Both the position numbers and the translations under genes were made by a program. The notes under the pieces are model-generated. The model saw only the letters and a program-made list of their open reading frames with translations. It was not told the DNA's origin and did no database searches. A stretch of 64,000 nucleotides of DNA. It comes from Marinobacterium nitratireducens. Its GTDB lineage: Bacteria; Pseudomonadota; Gammaproteobacteria; Pseudomonadales; Balneatricaceae. Location: contig NZ_BMLT01000009.1 in assembly GCF_014645375.1 (NCBI RefSeq), positions 1 to 64,000 on the forward strand, in the 5' to 3' direction. This document shows, piece by piece, positions 7,130 through 17,073 of this stretch. How positions within the stretch are numbered: the first letter of the stretch is position 1; every line of letters begins with the position of its first letter.

Positions 7130-8704
7130 ATGCAAAAAAGTATTCATCTCAAGCGGTTGCCGCTGGCCGTCGCGGTGCTGTCCGGCATGCTCGGACTGGC
7201 AAAAGTCAATCAGGCCGAGGCGCTGCAGCTGGATTTCGGCGAGGACAGCGAGCTATCCGGCAGCCTGGACTTCACCCTGGGCTACGCCGCGGCTATCCGC
7301 GCCAGCGACGCCAAGTCGGCGGCTCTGGACCCGACCAACAATCTGCTCGGGTCTGGCGCGACACCGAACTATCTGTCCGACGCCCGGGTACCGGACGCCG
7401 GCGATCTGATCTCCAGCGTTTTCAAGGGCACCGCCGAGCTGGGACTGGGCTGGCGTAATTACGGTTTCGTCGGCACAGCGACCTACCAGTATGACAGCGA
7501 AATCATGGATGGCGACTCGGTCGACTTTCTCGGCAATCCTGCGCCCTGGAGCAAGGCCGCGGAGGACTACGCCGGCAGCGACCTCGAACTGCTCGACGCC
7601 TATGTCTACGGTTCCTTCGAGGTTGGCGGCAACCCGCTGGACCTGCGGCTCGGCAAGCAGGTGATCAACTGGGGCGAGGGGCTCTACTTCCTCGACGGCG
7701 TGTCGGTCCAGGTGCCGCTGAACATCAACAAGCTGGTAACGCCTGGCTCTGAACTCAAAGAGGGCTATATCGGCGTCAACAGCGTCTATGCCCAGCTGGG
7801 CATCGGGGACAGCTCGTCGCTCTCGGCCTACCTGCAGACCGACTGGGAGCGCGCCGAGTTCGGCCCGCGCGGTACTTTCTACGGTGACGACGTGCTGTTC
7901 CGCGGCGGTACCGAGACCGACCCGCTGCTGGGTGTGCCGATTCGGGACAATGACGTCGAGCCGGACGAGGGCGGCCAGTGGGGCATCGCCGGGCGCACCT
8001 TCGTCACCGATGACACCGAACTGGGACTCTACTACTCCCACTACCACGAAACCTTCCCGTTCCTGCAACTGGCCTTTCCGAGCAACTCCGCGACCGGGCT
8101 ACGGCAAATCTGGCCCGAGGATCTGGACATGTACGGTGCCAGCTTCGCGACCACGCTCGGCACCTGGTCGCTCAACGGCGAGCTGGCGTACCGTCCGGAC
8201 CGGCCGCTTTGGACGAACCTCGCGACCTTCGACGCCAAGGGCCGCAATATCGAGAAACACGACACTGTCAATGCCTCGGTACATGGCATCTGGCTCGGCG
8301 GCGCACTGCCACTGGGAATCGACGCCCAGCTGCTGACGGTTCAGTTCGGCGCCGACTATATCGACGGCGACCTGGATAACCTCCAGGCCCACAACTCCAT
8401 CCATTCGGAGGCGTTATCGCCGGACCGCCTGTCCTATGGCGTCGCCGCTCAATGGAACGGTACCTGGCAGGCGATTTATCCCGGCACGGACCTGACGCTG
8501 GGGCTCTTCCTGCAGAAGGACCTGCAGGGCAACTCCCATTTCTGGGGCAACTTCGCCGAAGACAGACTGCTCGGCACCCTGTCGTTGACCGCCAATATCG
8601 GCAATGCCTGGGAAGCCCGTGCGGGTTACACCTGGGTGAATCAGGACAATTCCAACTACGAGTCACAGGACGTGGTCAACCTGTCCGTCAACTACAAATT
8701 CTGA
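7130..8704 (+). CDS. DUF1302 family outer-membrane protein
   Basis: 524 residues. Residues 1-31 form a signal peptide ending in a QAEA-type site. The rest is rich in alternating beta-strands with aromatic girdles and ends in an aromatic residue (NLSVNYKF), as for outer-membrane beta-barrels. LRLGKQVINWGEGLYF and the overall layout fit DUF1302. ATG 7130 was chosen over 7094 because the signal peptide starts there. It is followed directly by the DUF1329 gene; the pair is recurrent in proteobacteria, often near catabolic genes for hydrophobic compounds, with no established function. It may form a pore for the substrate or product of the upstream enzymes. Confidence 0.85.
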   Translation: MQKSIHLKRLPLAVAVLSGMLGLAKVNQAEALQLDFGEDSELSGSLDFTLGYAAAIRASDAKSAALDPTNNLLGSGATPNYLSDARVPDAGDLISSVFKGTAELGLGWRNYGFVGTATYQYDSEIMDGDSVDFLGNPAPWSKAAEDYAGSDLELLDAYVYGSFEVGGNPLDLRLGKQVINWGEGLYFLDGVSVQVPLNINKLVTPGSELKEGYIGVNSVYAQLGIGDSSSLSAYLQTDWERAEFGPRGTFYGDDVLFRGGTETDPLLGVPIRDNDVEPDEGGQWGIAGRTFVTDDTELGLYYSHYHETFPFLQLAFPSNSATGLRQIWPEDLDMYGASFATTLGTWSLNGELAYRPDRPLWTNLATFDAKGRNIEKHDTVNASVHGIWLGGALPLGIDAQLLTVQFGADYIDGDLDNLQAHNSIHSEALSPDRLSYGVAAQWNGTWQAIYPGTDLTLGLFLQKDLQGNSHFWGNFAEDRLLGTLSLTANIGNAWEARAGYTWVNQDNSNYESQDVVNLSVNYKF

Positions 8705-8730
8705 GCCTGAACGCTGAGAGGAGTATCACG

Positions 8731-10086
8731 ATGTACAAGAAAACATTGATCTGTGCCGCGGTTACCATCCTGAGCATGAACAGCGTATATGCCGCGATTT
8801 CAGCCGAAGAAGCCGCCCGGCTGGGAGGTGCGGAACTGACGCCGGTAGGCGCCGAGCGGGCGGGCAATGCCGACGGTACCATCCCCGCATGGACCGGCGG
8901 TCTGACGCAGGTACCGGCCGGCTGGAGGCGTGGCGACGACCGTCCGGACCCCTTCGCCGGCGAGAAACCGCTGTTTACCATTACTGCGGGCAATGTTGAC
9001 CAGTATGCCGACAAGTTGACCCCGGGCTCGATTGCCCTGCTGAAGCTGCACCCCGAGTTCAGGATGCCGGTCTACCCGACGCACCGCACCGCGGCCTGGC
9101 CGCAGCACGTCTACGACAGCATTGCCGCGAACGCCACCACGGCTAAATTGGTTGATGACGGCAACGGCGTCGAGGGCGTCTGGGGTGCGGTGCCGTTCCC
9201 GTTGCCGAAGAACGGCAACGAGGTGATCTGGAACCACAACCTGCGTTTCAAGGGCACCTATTTCAATGCCCCCACGGCGGTCGCGAACGTCGTCTACGAC
9301 AACGGCCAGCGGCAGGAATGGCTGTTCGAGACCAAGGTGCATTACACCTATTACGATCCCGGCATTGCCGCGAAGGAGCGCGAGTCCGGCGACATCATGC
9401 GCTATGCCGCCACCACGATCAGCCCGGCACGCGATGCCGGGGAAGGTTGGCTGGCACTGGAAAATATCGATGCCAAGACGAATCCCCGCAAGGCCTGGAC
9501 CTACGATCCGGGCGAGCGCCGCGTACGCCGCGCCCCGAACCTGGCTTTCGATACGCCGGACCGGCCGCTCAACGTGATCGACGACTACGACATGTTTTCC
9601 GGCTCCCCCGAGCGCTACGACTGGACGCTGGTGGGCAAGCGCGAAATGTACGTGCCGTACAACAACAACGGTTTGAATTCGATCGCGCATTCGATCGAGG
9701 ACGTCTATACGCCGGGGGCGGTCAATTCCGACCTGACGCGCTACGAGCTGCACCGCGTCTGGGTGGTCGAGGCGAAGCTGAAGCCGGAGGCGCGCCACCT
9801 CTACGCCAAGCGGGTCTTCTTCATCGACGAGGACAGCTGGACCATCCTCGCCACGGACAAGTACGACGGCAACGGCAACCTCTGGCGCGTGGGCTTCAAC
9901 TACCCGGTGACCGCGCCGGAGGTGCCGGTCACCGCCGGCGGTTTCGATGTCAGTTATGACCTCAAGGTCGGCGGCTATTACGCCATTACCGGCGTGACCG
10001 GTCAGGACCGGGCGCAGACCTTCGACGAGACGCCGCCCGAAGCGTCCTATTACTCCGCGGCAGCCATGCGCCGTCGCGGTCGCTGA
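8731..10086 (+). CDS. DUF1329 family periplasmic/outer-membrane-associated protein
   Basis: 451 residues with a clear signal peptide (about residues 1-21, ending NSVYA). Mature motifs such as RLGGAELTPVGAERAGNADG near the N-terminus, PAWTGG, KNGNEVIWNHNLRF and WTYDPGERRVRR are typical of DUF1329 (related in outline to LolB/LppX-like lipid-handling folds; this is inference). AGAGGAG precedes ATG 8731. It is 26 bp after the DUF1302 gene and almost certainly works with it. It may shuttle a hydrophobic compound between the RND pump and the outer-membrane barrel. Confidence 0.85.
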   Translation: MYKKTLICAAVTILSMNSVYAAISAEEAARLGGAELTPVGAERAGNADGTIPAWTGGLTQVPAGWRRGDDRPDPFAGEKPLFTITAGNVDQYADKLTPGSIALLKLHPEFRMPVYPTHRTAAWPQHVYDSIAANATTAKLVDDGNGVEGVWGAVPFPLPKNGNEVIWNHNLRFKGTYFNAPTAVANVVYDNGQRQEWLFETKVHYTYYDPGIAAKERESGDIMRYAATTISPARDAGEGWLALENIDAKTNPRKAWTYDPGERRVRRAPNLAFDTPDRPLNVIDDYDMFSGSPERYDWTLVGKREMYVPYNNNGLNSIAHSIEDVYTPGAVNSDLTRYELHRVWVVEAKLKPEARHLYAKRVFFIDEDSWTILATDKYDGNGNLWRVGFNYPVTAPEVPVTAGGFDVSYDLKVGGYYAITGVTGQDRAQTFDETPPEASYYSAAAMRRRGR

Positions 10087-10091
10087 CGATG

Positions 10092-10135
10092 GCAAGGCGG
10101 GGCGCTCACCCCGGTGATGCAGCGCCGTGCCTTGC
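10092..10135 (+). other. Intercistronic hairpin between DUF1329 and Ycf48 genes
   Basis: GCAAGGC (10092-10098) pairs with GCCTTGC (10129-10135), with further pairing inside (GGGCGCT with AGCGCC). There is no T-tract. It may stabilise or process the polycistronic message. Confidence 0.4.
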
Positions 10136-10225
10136 AGACTTGACTACCCATCCCACTTCGGCCCGCCCCGTTTCGAGCTGTGTTTTGACAACCGCTTAGA
10201 GCGAACGGGGCGCAAGGATTCCACC

Positions 10226-11254
10226 ATGAAAAGAACCACAAGCGCCGGGCGCAGCCGTGCCTGGTTCCGTTCGCTGTGCGCGCTGGTTTTGACGGGGCTG
10301 ATCGCCGTGACCGGCCCCCGAATCGCCGCGGCCGACTACCTGGACCCACTGGACATTGCGGCGCAGCCGATGGCGTCGGCGCCGCAGTCTCTGCTGCTGG
10401 ATATCACCCGGGCGGGTGAGCGCCTGGTGGCGGTCGGCGCGCGCGGGCATATCCTCTACTCCGACGACAGGGGCCAAAGCTGGACCCAGGCCGCAGTGCC
10501 TGTTCGCGCCCAGCTCGATGCCGTCTGCTTCGTCGACGACAAACAGGGCTGGGCGGTCGGCGAGGACGCGGTGATTCTGCACAGCATCGATGGCGGAGAG
10601 AGCTGGCAGAAGCAGTTCGACGCCCGCGATGCCGATATGCAGGGCCCGTTGCTGGATCTGCTGTTCAGAAACGCCGAGGAAGGCTTCGCCGTCGGCGTCT
10701 TCGACAAGCTCTACCACACCGCCGACGGCGGCAAGACCTGGGTGGACTGGCGCGATCACGCCGACAACCCGGACGAATGGCACTTCTTCGCCATGGCCGC
10801 CACCGATGCCGATACCCTCTACATCACCTCCGAAGCCGGTCTGCTGTTCCGCTCGCTAGACGGGGGCGACAGCTTCGAGGCGATCGAAACCGGCCATGTC
10901 GGGTCCTTCCACGGCATCCTGGTCCGGCGCGGGGAAGACGGCCAGGATCAGCTGCTGCTGTCCGGGGTCGGCGGCAAGCTGTTCAGCAGCGACGATGGCG
11001 GCGAGCGCTGGCGCGAGATTCGGACCGGTACCGAGGCGGGACTCTCGGGCGGCACCTGGCTCGCCGACGGTTCGGCGCTGGTGGTCGGCGCCGACGGCGT
11101 ACTGCTGCATGTCGCCGCGGACCTGAAGTCGGCGAAAAAATACCAACGGGACAACGGCCTGCCGCTGAGCAATGCGCTCCAGCAGGCGTCGGGCGACTTC
11201 GTGCTGGTCGGGCTCGGTGGCCTCCAGGCCCTGAACCATCTGCAGGACCGCTAA
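10226..11254 (+). CDS. Exported Ycf48-like beta-propeller protein
   Basis: 342 residues. The N-terminus is basic then hydrophobic (about residues 8-36), ending RIAAA, as for an export signal. The mature part has five Asp-box motifs: SDDRGQSW, SIDGGESW, TADGGKTW, SLDGGDSF and SSDDGGERW, predicting a Ycf48/BNR-type propeller. ATG 10226 is preceded by AAGGA. It lies 15 bp before the RND gene and is its likely partner; Ycf48-type proteins act as assembly or docking factors in other systems. Probable role here: a periplasmic adaptor between the RND pump and the DUF1302/DUF1329 pair. Confidence 0.8.
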   Translation: MKRTTSAGRSRAWFRSLCALVLTGLIAVTGPRIAAADYLDPLDIAAQPMASAPQSLLLDITRAGERLVAVGARGHILYSDDRGQSWTQAAVPVRAQLDAVCFVDDKQGWAVGEDAVILHSIDGGESWQKQFDARDADMQGPLLDLLFRNAEEGFAVGVFDKLYHTADGGKTWVDWRDHADNPDEWHFFAMAATDADTLYITSEAGLLFRSLDGGDSFEAIETGHVGSFHGILVRRGEDGQDQLLLSGVGGKLFSSDDGGERWREIRTGTEAGLSGGTWLADGSALVVGADGVLLHVAADLKSAKKYQRDNGLPLSNALQQASGDFVLVGLGGLQALNHLQDR

Positions 11255-11269
11255 GAGAGGACGCAGAGA

Positions 11270-13663
11270 ATGACGACAAGCAACGACACGCTAAGATTTT
11301 CCGCCCTGACCCGGGCTGTTTTTCGCTACCGCCTGCCGATCCTGCTGCTGAGCCTGATCGCCACGCTGTACCTCGCCTGGCAGGCGAGTTTCGTACGCCC
11401 CGACACCCGGCTGGATCGGCTGATCCCGGGCAGCCACGAGTTCGTCACCAATGCCAGGGCCTTCCTCGGCTCGCAAAGCGCCGGTGGCGACAGCGTGATC
11501 CGCGTGGCGGTGGCGCGCAAAGCGGGCACCATCTTCGACTACGACCATCTTCTCAAGCTGCAGCAGATCAGCGACGAACTCTCGCTGCTGGACGGCGTGG
11601 ACACCGGCAGCCTCAACTCCCTCTGGTCGCCCGGCATGCTCTGGTTCACCATCACGCCGCAGGGCTATGCCAGCGGTCCGGTGATCGACAACGCCGGCTT
11701 CGCCGACACGCCCGAGTCGATGGACCGGATCCGTACCAACGTCTTCCGCGCCGGCCTCGTGGGCACCTACGTTTCCAACGACTTCAAGGCCAGCATGATC
11801 GACTTCAGGGTGCTGCCGGTGAGCCCGTCGACCCGGCAGCCGCTGGACTTCAACGCCTTTTCCGCGCGGCTGGAGCAGGTGCGTCAGAAGTACCAGGACG
11901 ACGACATCAGCATCCACGTGATCGGCGACGTCAAGAAGGTGGCCGACCTGGTGGACGGCTTTGGCCAGGTGGCGCTGTTCTTCCTGGCCGCCTTCCTGAT
12001 CACGGCGGCGCTGCTGTTCAACTACTCGCGCTGCTACAAGTCCACGCTGATCCCGCTGCTCTGCTCAGTGGTGGCGGTCCTCTGGCAGCTGGGCGTGCTC
12101 AACCTGATGGGGTACGGCCTCGGCGTCTTCTCGGTGCTGGTCCCCTTCCTGGTGTTCGCCATCGCCGTGAGTCACGGCGTGCAGGTGATCAACGCCATCG
12201 CCCACGAGACCGCCAAGGGCGAGGATCGCCTTGGGGCCGCCCGCGTGACCTTCCACCACCTGCACAAGGCGGGGCTGGTGGCGCTGGTCAGCGACGGCAT
12301 CGGCTTCGCGACCCTGTTCGTGATCGATATCGGCGCCATCAAGGACCTGGCGCTGGTGGCCAGCGTCGGCGTGGCGCTGGTGATCCTGACCAACCTGGTG
12401 CTGCTGCCGGTGCTGATGTCCTACGTCGGCGTCACCCGGCGCTGCGTCGACCACGCCCAGCACAAGCTGCAGCACAAGACCGCGCTCTGGGAGCGGCTGG
12501 CCCACTTCGCCGAGCCGAAGCTCGCGCGCCTGACCGTCGTCGTCGCGCTGGTCCTGACCGGCGCCGGTGTCTGGTTCAGCCAGGACCTCAAGATCGGCGA
12601 CCTGGACAGGGGCGCGCCGGAACTGCGCGCCGACTCGCGCTACAACCGGGACAACAACTACATCACCGACCATTTCAGCACCAGTACCGACCTGCTGACT
12701 GTCTTCGCCGGCATGCCGGACGGACAGTGTAATACCTATAAGGCGATCGACCTGATCGACCGTCTCGGCTGGCAACTCGAGAACACCGAAGGGGTCAAGG
12801 CGGTGACGTCGCCGGCCACGCGGGCCAAGCTAAACCGTTACCTTGGCAACGAGGGCAACCTCAAGCTGATGGCACTGCCGCGGGACGAGCGGGTGCTGGG
12901 CCGGGCCATCGCCATCACCGGGTTTTCGGCGGCTGTCGAAGACAGCGCGTGCAACCAGCAGCGGCTGCACCTGGAGCTGACCGACCACCGCCAGGAAACC
13001 CTGCAGCGGGTGGTGGCGGTGGTGCGCGATTTCGCCGCCGGCAACGACGATGCCGATATCTGGTTCCGTCTCGGCGACGGCAACGCCGCCTACGAGGCCG
13101 CCACCAACGAGGTCATCGAGCGTGCCCAGCTCGAAATACTGGCCTACGTCTACGGTATCGTCGGCCTGATGGTGCTGCTGACGTTCCGGTCGCTGAAGGC
13201 GGTGGTCTGCATCCTGCTGCCACTGGCGCTGACGTCGCTGCTGTGCCAGGCACTGATGGCGCTGCTGGGAATCGGCGTCAAGGTGGCGACGCTGCCGGTG
13301 ATCGCGCTGGGCGTCGGCATCGGCGTCGACTACGGCATCTATATCTACAGCCGTCTGGAATCCTACCTGGCGCTTGGACATCCACTGCGGCAGGCCTACC
13401 TGGAGGCGCTCAAGACCACCGGCAAGGCGGTCTCTTTCACCGGCATGACGCTGGGTATCGGGGTGGCGACCTGGATACTGTCGCCGATCAAGTTCCAGGC
13501 CGACATGGGTATCCTGCTGACCTTCATGTTCCTCTGGAACATGGTCGGAGCCCTGACGCTGCTGCCGGCGCTGACCTGTTTCCTGATGCGGGACCGGCGC
13601 CGGCCGACGCAGGCGGTGCTGCAGCCGGCAGCTTCCGGGGTGGCGGAAGCAGGAAGCCATTGA
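11270..13663 (+). CDS. RND-superfamily transporter, MMPL-like
   Basis: 797 residues with the duplicated MMPL/RND layout. Each half has one transmembrane helix (first at about residues 22-42), a large periplasmic domain, then a bundle of five helices. The second half has the proton-relay signature GVGIGVDYGIYIY; the first half has FAIAVSHGVQVIN in its place, so the two halves are asymmetric. Such pumps move lipids, hopanoids or other hydrophobic molecules with the proton gradient. GAGAGGACG precedes the ATG. It is the last gene of the DUF1302-DUF1329-Ycf48-RND set; substrate and direction are unknown. Confidence 0.85.
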   Translation: MTTSNDTLRFSALTRAVFRYRLPILLLSLIATLYLAWQASFVRPDTRLDRLIPGSHEFVTNARAFLGSQSAGGDSVIRVAVARKAGTIFDYDHLLKLQQISDELSLLDGVDTGSLNSLWSPGMLWFTITPQGYASGPVIDNAGFADTPESMDRIRTNVFRAGLVGTYVSNDFKASMIDFRVLPVSPSTRQPLDFNAFSARLEQVRQKYQDDDISIHVIGDVKKVADLVDGFGQVALFFLAAFLITAALLFNYSRCYKSTLIPLLCSVVAVLWQLGVLNLMGYGLGVFSVLVPFLVFAIAVSHGVQVINAIAHETAKGEDRLGAARVTFHHLHKAGLVALVSDGIGFATLFVIDIGAIKDLALVASVGVALVILTNLVLLPVLMSYVGVTRRCVDHAQHKLQHKTALWERLAHFAEPKLARLTVVVALVLTGAGVWFSQDLKIGDLDRGAPELRADSRYNRDNNYITDHFSTSTDLLTVFAGMPDGQCNTYKAIDLIDRLGWQLENTEGVKAVTSPATRAKLNRYLGNEGNLKLMALPRDERVLGRAIAITGFSAAVEDSACNQQRLHLELTDHRQETLQRVVAVVRDFAAGNDDADIWFRLGDGNAAYEAATNEVIERAQLEILAYVYGIVGLMVLLTFRSLKAVVCILLPLALTSLLCQALMALLGIGVKVATLPVIALGVGIGVDYGIYIYSRLESYLALGHPLRQAYLEALKTTGKAVSFTGMTLGIGVATWILSPIKFQADMGILLTFMFLWNMVGALTLLPALTCFLMRDRRRPTQAVLQPAASGVAEAGSH

Positions 13664-13730
13664 AGTCATCGCGACGGATGGCACTCGCCTATGCTGAATA
13701 GAGAATTCTGGCAGCCGAGGCGCTCGTTCC

Positions 13731-16700
13731 ATGCACTGTTCGCGCTGTGGATCGGAGAATCCCGTCAATGCCCGTTTCTGTAGCCAGTGCGGTGTCCGGC
13801 TCGATGCGCTCCGGTCTTCCGAGGGTTTGCAGGAACGGGCACCCATAGATTACACCCCCCGGCACCTGGCCGAGCGCATTCTGGCGGCGCGCGCGACACT
13901 TGGTGGTCGCGGGGGTGGCGAACGCAAGCTCATCACCGCGATGTTCGCCGATATCGCGGGCTCCACGGCATTGATCCAACACCTCGATCCGGAAGATGCC
14001 CGGCACCTGATCGATCCGCTGCTGGTGCTGATGATGGAGGCGGTTCATCACTACGAGGGCTACGTCGCCAAGTCACTGGGCGACGGTATCCTGGCGCTGT
14101 TCGGCGCGCCGATTTCACATGAAGACCATCCGCAGCGCGCAATCCTCGCGGCCCTGCGCATGCAGGATGCGATGCGGCGCCATGGCAACAGCATTGCGCC
14201 GGAATCGGGGAGTCGGCTGCGCATACGTGTCGGCGTTCACACCGGCGAGGTGCTGATGCGCGCCGTCCGCACCGAGAATCTTCAAGCCGACTACGACCCT
14301 GTCGGGCACACGATTCATCTGGCATCGCGCCTCGAGGGGCTGGCTGTCCCCGGCTCGATCGTCATCAGCGGCACGACACAGCGGCTCGTCGAGGGATATT
14401 TCGATGTCAGCGCCATGGGCGCCGTACCGGTCAAGGGAATTGACGAGCCGGTGACGTTGTTCGAGGTACGGGGTCCGGGGGCCCTGCAGACACGATTGCA
14501 GGTGGCGGCGTCCAGAGGACTGGCTCGATTCGTCGGCCGGCAGACGGAGATCGAAAGCCTCTGCGAAGCGCTGGAGCGCGCCTTGGCCGGGCACGGCCAA
14601 CTGGTAGCGGTGGCAGGCGAACCCGGGGTCGGCAAATCCCGCCTGTTTCACGAGTTCAAACGCCGTTGCGACCGGGGCTGCCGGTTTTTGGAAACCTTCT
14701 CTGTATCCCACGGCAAGGCATTCGCCTACCTGCCGCTGATCGAGCTGCTGAAGCATTTTTTCGCGTTAGCGGCTCAGGATGATGAACGGCAACGCCGCCT
14801 GAAGGTGACCGAAGGGGTACGGGCCCTGGATCGTCGTCTCGAAGACATATTGCCCTACCTGTTTCAGTTGCTGGGGGCCGGCGACCCGAACGTCTCGTTG
14901 CCGCAGATGGATCCCGGTCTGGGGCGCCATCGTACCTTCGACGCTCTGCGGCGGCTGCTGCTGGCCGCAAGCGTGCGGCAGCCGCTGGTGCTGATATTCG
15001 AGGATTTGCAGTGGCTGGACACCGAAACCGCGGCCTTTCTCGATTTTCTCGTTGCGGGACTGGGTGATGCCCGCATTTTGCTGTTGGTGAACTACCGGCC
15101 CGAATACCGCCATCACTGGCCAGAGGGTGCATGCTTTCGACAGTTGCGGCTGGATGCGCTGGATCAAGGTGAAACTGAAACGCTACTGAGCGAGCAGTTG
15201 GGCGATGACGACTCCCTGGCCCCGCTGCGTCCCCGTATTGCGCAACAAGCCGAAGGCAATCCGTTTTTTCTCGAGGAGCTGATCCGTACACTGGCCGATC
15301 AGCAGCTGATCGGCGGCGGTCCCGGACGCTATCGCCTTCTGCGTCTTCCCGAATCGTTGCAGATACCCGACACGGTAAGGGGCGTTCTGAATGCCCGTAT
15401 CGATCGGTTGCCGCTCCCGGCCAAGGCACTGTTGCAGACGCTGGCGGTGATCGGCAAGGAATTTACCTGGAGCCTGGTTCGACGGGTGCTGGATAATGTC
15501 GAAGACGACCTGCGTCGCCTGCTGTTTCAGTTGGAAACGGGCGGGTTCATCTACGAGCGGCTGGCCTATCCGGAACTGGCATACGGATTCAGGCACGCGC
15601 TGATCCAGGAGGCCGCCTACGACACTTTGCCGAGGGAGCAACGTGGTCGGCTGCACGAAACGACGGCCGAGGCGATGGAAATGCTGTTTGCGGACCAACG
15701 TGAGGAGCGCAGTGCCGAACTGGCGTATCACTTCCGCTGCGGCAACAACCTGGCCAAGGCAATCCAGTATCTGACGCTGGCAGGAGACCGGGCGGCGCGG
15801 CAATGCGCCGTTGCCGAGGCGGTCGAACAGCTGACCACGGCACTCGAACTGCTGAAGCAGTTGGCCGATACCCCGCAAAGAGCTCGGCAGGAACTGGCGA
15901 TACGGCTGCGGCTGGGACCGGTCTGGATGGCATCCCGTGGATACGCGGCTGCCGAAGTCGAGACGACCTATCGCCGGGCGGCGCAACTCTGTGACCAGGT
16001 TGGCAGGATGCCGGAACTGTTTTCGGCTTTGTTTGGGCGCTACGCCTACCACCTGGTGCGCTGCGATCTGATGGCGGCGTATGCGCTTGCCGAACAATTG
16101 CTGGCGCTGGCGAAGGAATCCGGGGAAGCCGATCAGCAGCTTCTGGCTCGATGCCTGACGGGGGAGTCGCTGTTTTTCCTCGGCAATCTGTCTCAGGCCC
16201 GGCAGCAGTTGCAGCAGGCCGTGGCCGGGTACGATAGCGGTCGACACCGCAGGCTGACCTTGAATTTCGGTCTTGACCCCGGCGTACACGCCCTTGGCTA
16301 TTTGACCTTGATAACGGAGCTTGAAAACGAACCCGCGGCAACGGGGTTCCCGCCAGATGCTGCGCTGGTGCTGGCGGAGCGCCAGGCGCACCCGACCAGC
16401 CTGGCGTTGGCGCTGAGCCTGGCGGCGTTGCGGCAGCAGCTTCGAGGGGAGGCGACCGAGGTGCGAAACCTCGCCGAGGCGGCTGTGACGCTTTCAACCG
16501 AACGGGGGTTCTCGTTCTGGGCCGCCTTCAGCAACGTGCTGTTCGGCTGGGCGCTGGCCTGCCTCGGAGAGATCGACGATGGTCTTTGGGCGTTACGGCG
16601 GGGACTGGACGCCTACCGCATTACCGGTGCCCGCCTGTGCCTGAGCCACTTTTTCGGGCTACTGGCCGAGGCGCAGCTGCGTGCCGGTCGCGTCGCTGAG

Positions 16701-17066
16701 GCCCTGGAAAGCATCGATGAAGCGCTGGGCGTTTCGAGGCGCACAGCGGAACGCTATTACATGGCTGAACTGCACCGGCTTCGGGGCGAGGCGCTGCTCG
16801 CCGGCGATGCCGGCTTTGGCGACGACCGGCAACGGCAGGCGGCCCGCAGCTTTCGGCGGGCCATCGCCGTCGCCCGCCGCCAGGGTGCCGGTCTGCTGAT
16901 GTGGCGGGCACTGCTGTCACGGGCGCGACTGCAGAACCTTCAGGGTCACAGAGACGCTGCCCGGCGGACCCTGCAAACCATCATCCGGGCGTCCGGCAGG
17001 GCTGTCGAAACGGGGGATACCCTCGCGGCCCGGACGTTGCTGGCCGACATCGATCGGCAGGCATAG
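13731..17066 (+). CDS. Class III nucleotide cyclase fused to AAA ATPase and TPR-like region
   Basis: 1111 residues. Domains in order: zinc ribbon (Cys3, Cys6, Cys17, Cys20), class III cyclase (about 65-250) with metal-binding Asp74 in FADIAGSTA and Asp118 in SLGDGI, an ATPase (about 265-560) with Walker A GEPGVGKS (296-303) and Walker B LVLIFEDLQWLD, then a long helical TPR-like region to the end. The transition-state segment reads TIHLASRLEG: the arginine is kept but the usual Asn is His. It probably makes cAMP in response to a signal sensed by the ATPase/TPR part. It is 67 bp after the RND gene and may be co-transcribed; its stop is only 7 bp from the convergent phosphotransferase stop. Confidence 0.85.
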   Translation: MHCSRCGSENPVNARFCSQCGVRLDALRSSEGLQERAPIDYTPRHLAERILAARATLGGRGGGERKLITAMFADIAGSTALIQHLDPEDARHLIDPLLVLMMEAVHHYEGYVAKSLGDGILALFGAPISHEDHPQRAILAALRMQDAMRRHGNSIAPESGSRLRIRVGVHTGEVLMRAVRTENLQADYDPVGHTIHLASRLEGLAVPGSIVISGTTQRLVEGYFDVSAMGAVPVKGIDEPVTLFEVRGPGALQTRLQVAASRGLARFVGRQTEIESLCEALERALAGHGQLVAVAGEPGVGKSRLFHEFKRRCDRGCRFLETFSVSHGKAFAYLPLIELLKHFFALAAQDDERQRRLKVTEGVRALDRRLEDILPYLFQLLGAGDPNVSLPQMDPGLGRHRTFDALRRLLLAASVRQPLVLIFEDLQWLDTETAAFLDFLVAGLGDARILLLVNYRPEYRHHWPEGACFRQLRLDALDQGETETLLSEQLGDDDSLAPLRPRIAQQAEGNPFFLEELIRTLADQQLIGGGPGRYRLLRLPESLQIPDTVRGVLNARIDRLPLPAKALLQTLAVIGKEFTWSLVRRVLDNVEDDLRRLLFQLETGGFIYERLAYPELAYGFRHALIQEAAYDTLPREQRGRLHETTAEAMEMLFADQREERSAELAYHFRCGNNLAKAIQYLTLAGDRAARQCAVAEAVEQLTTALELLKQLADTPQRARQELAIRLRLGPVWMASRGYAAAEVETTYRRAAQLCDQVGRMPELFSALFGRYAYHLVRCDLMAAYALAEQLLALAKESGEADQQLLARCLTGESLFFLGNLSQARQQLQQAVAGYDSGRHRRLTLNFGLDPGVHALGYLTLITELENEPAATGFPPDAALVLAERQAHPTSLALALSLAALRQQLRGEATEVRNLAEAAVTLSTERGFSFWAAFSNVLFGWALACLGEIDDGLWALRRGLDAYRITGARLCLSHFFGLLAEAQLRAGRVAEALESIDEALGVSRRTAERYYMAELHRLRGEALLAGDAGFGDDRQRQAARSFRRAIAVARRQGAGLLMWRALLSRARLQNLQGHRDAARRTLQTIIRASGRAVETGDTLAARTLLADIDRQA

Positions 17067-17073
17067 GTCTCGT

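Noticed and set aside
8800-10095. A 431-residue minus-strand frame opposite the DUF1329 gene
   Set aside because: Shadow frame; the plus-strand protein has a signal peptide and family motifs.
10777-12732. A 651-residue plus-strand frame across the Ycf48 and RND genes
   Set aside because: Out-of-frame Arg/Gly-rich translation of two well-supported genes.
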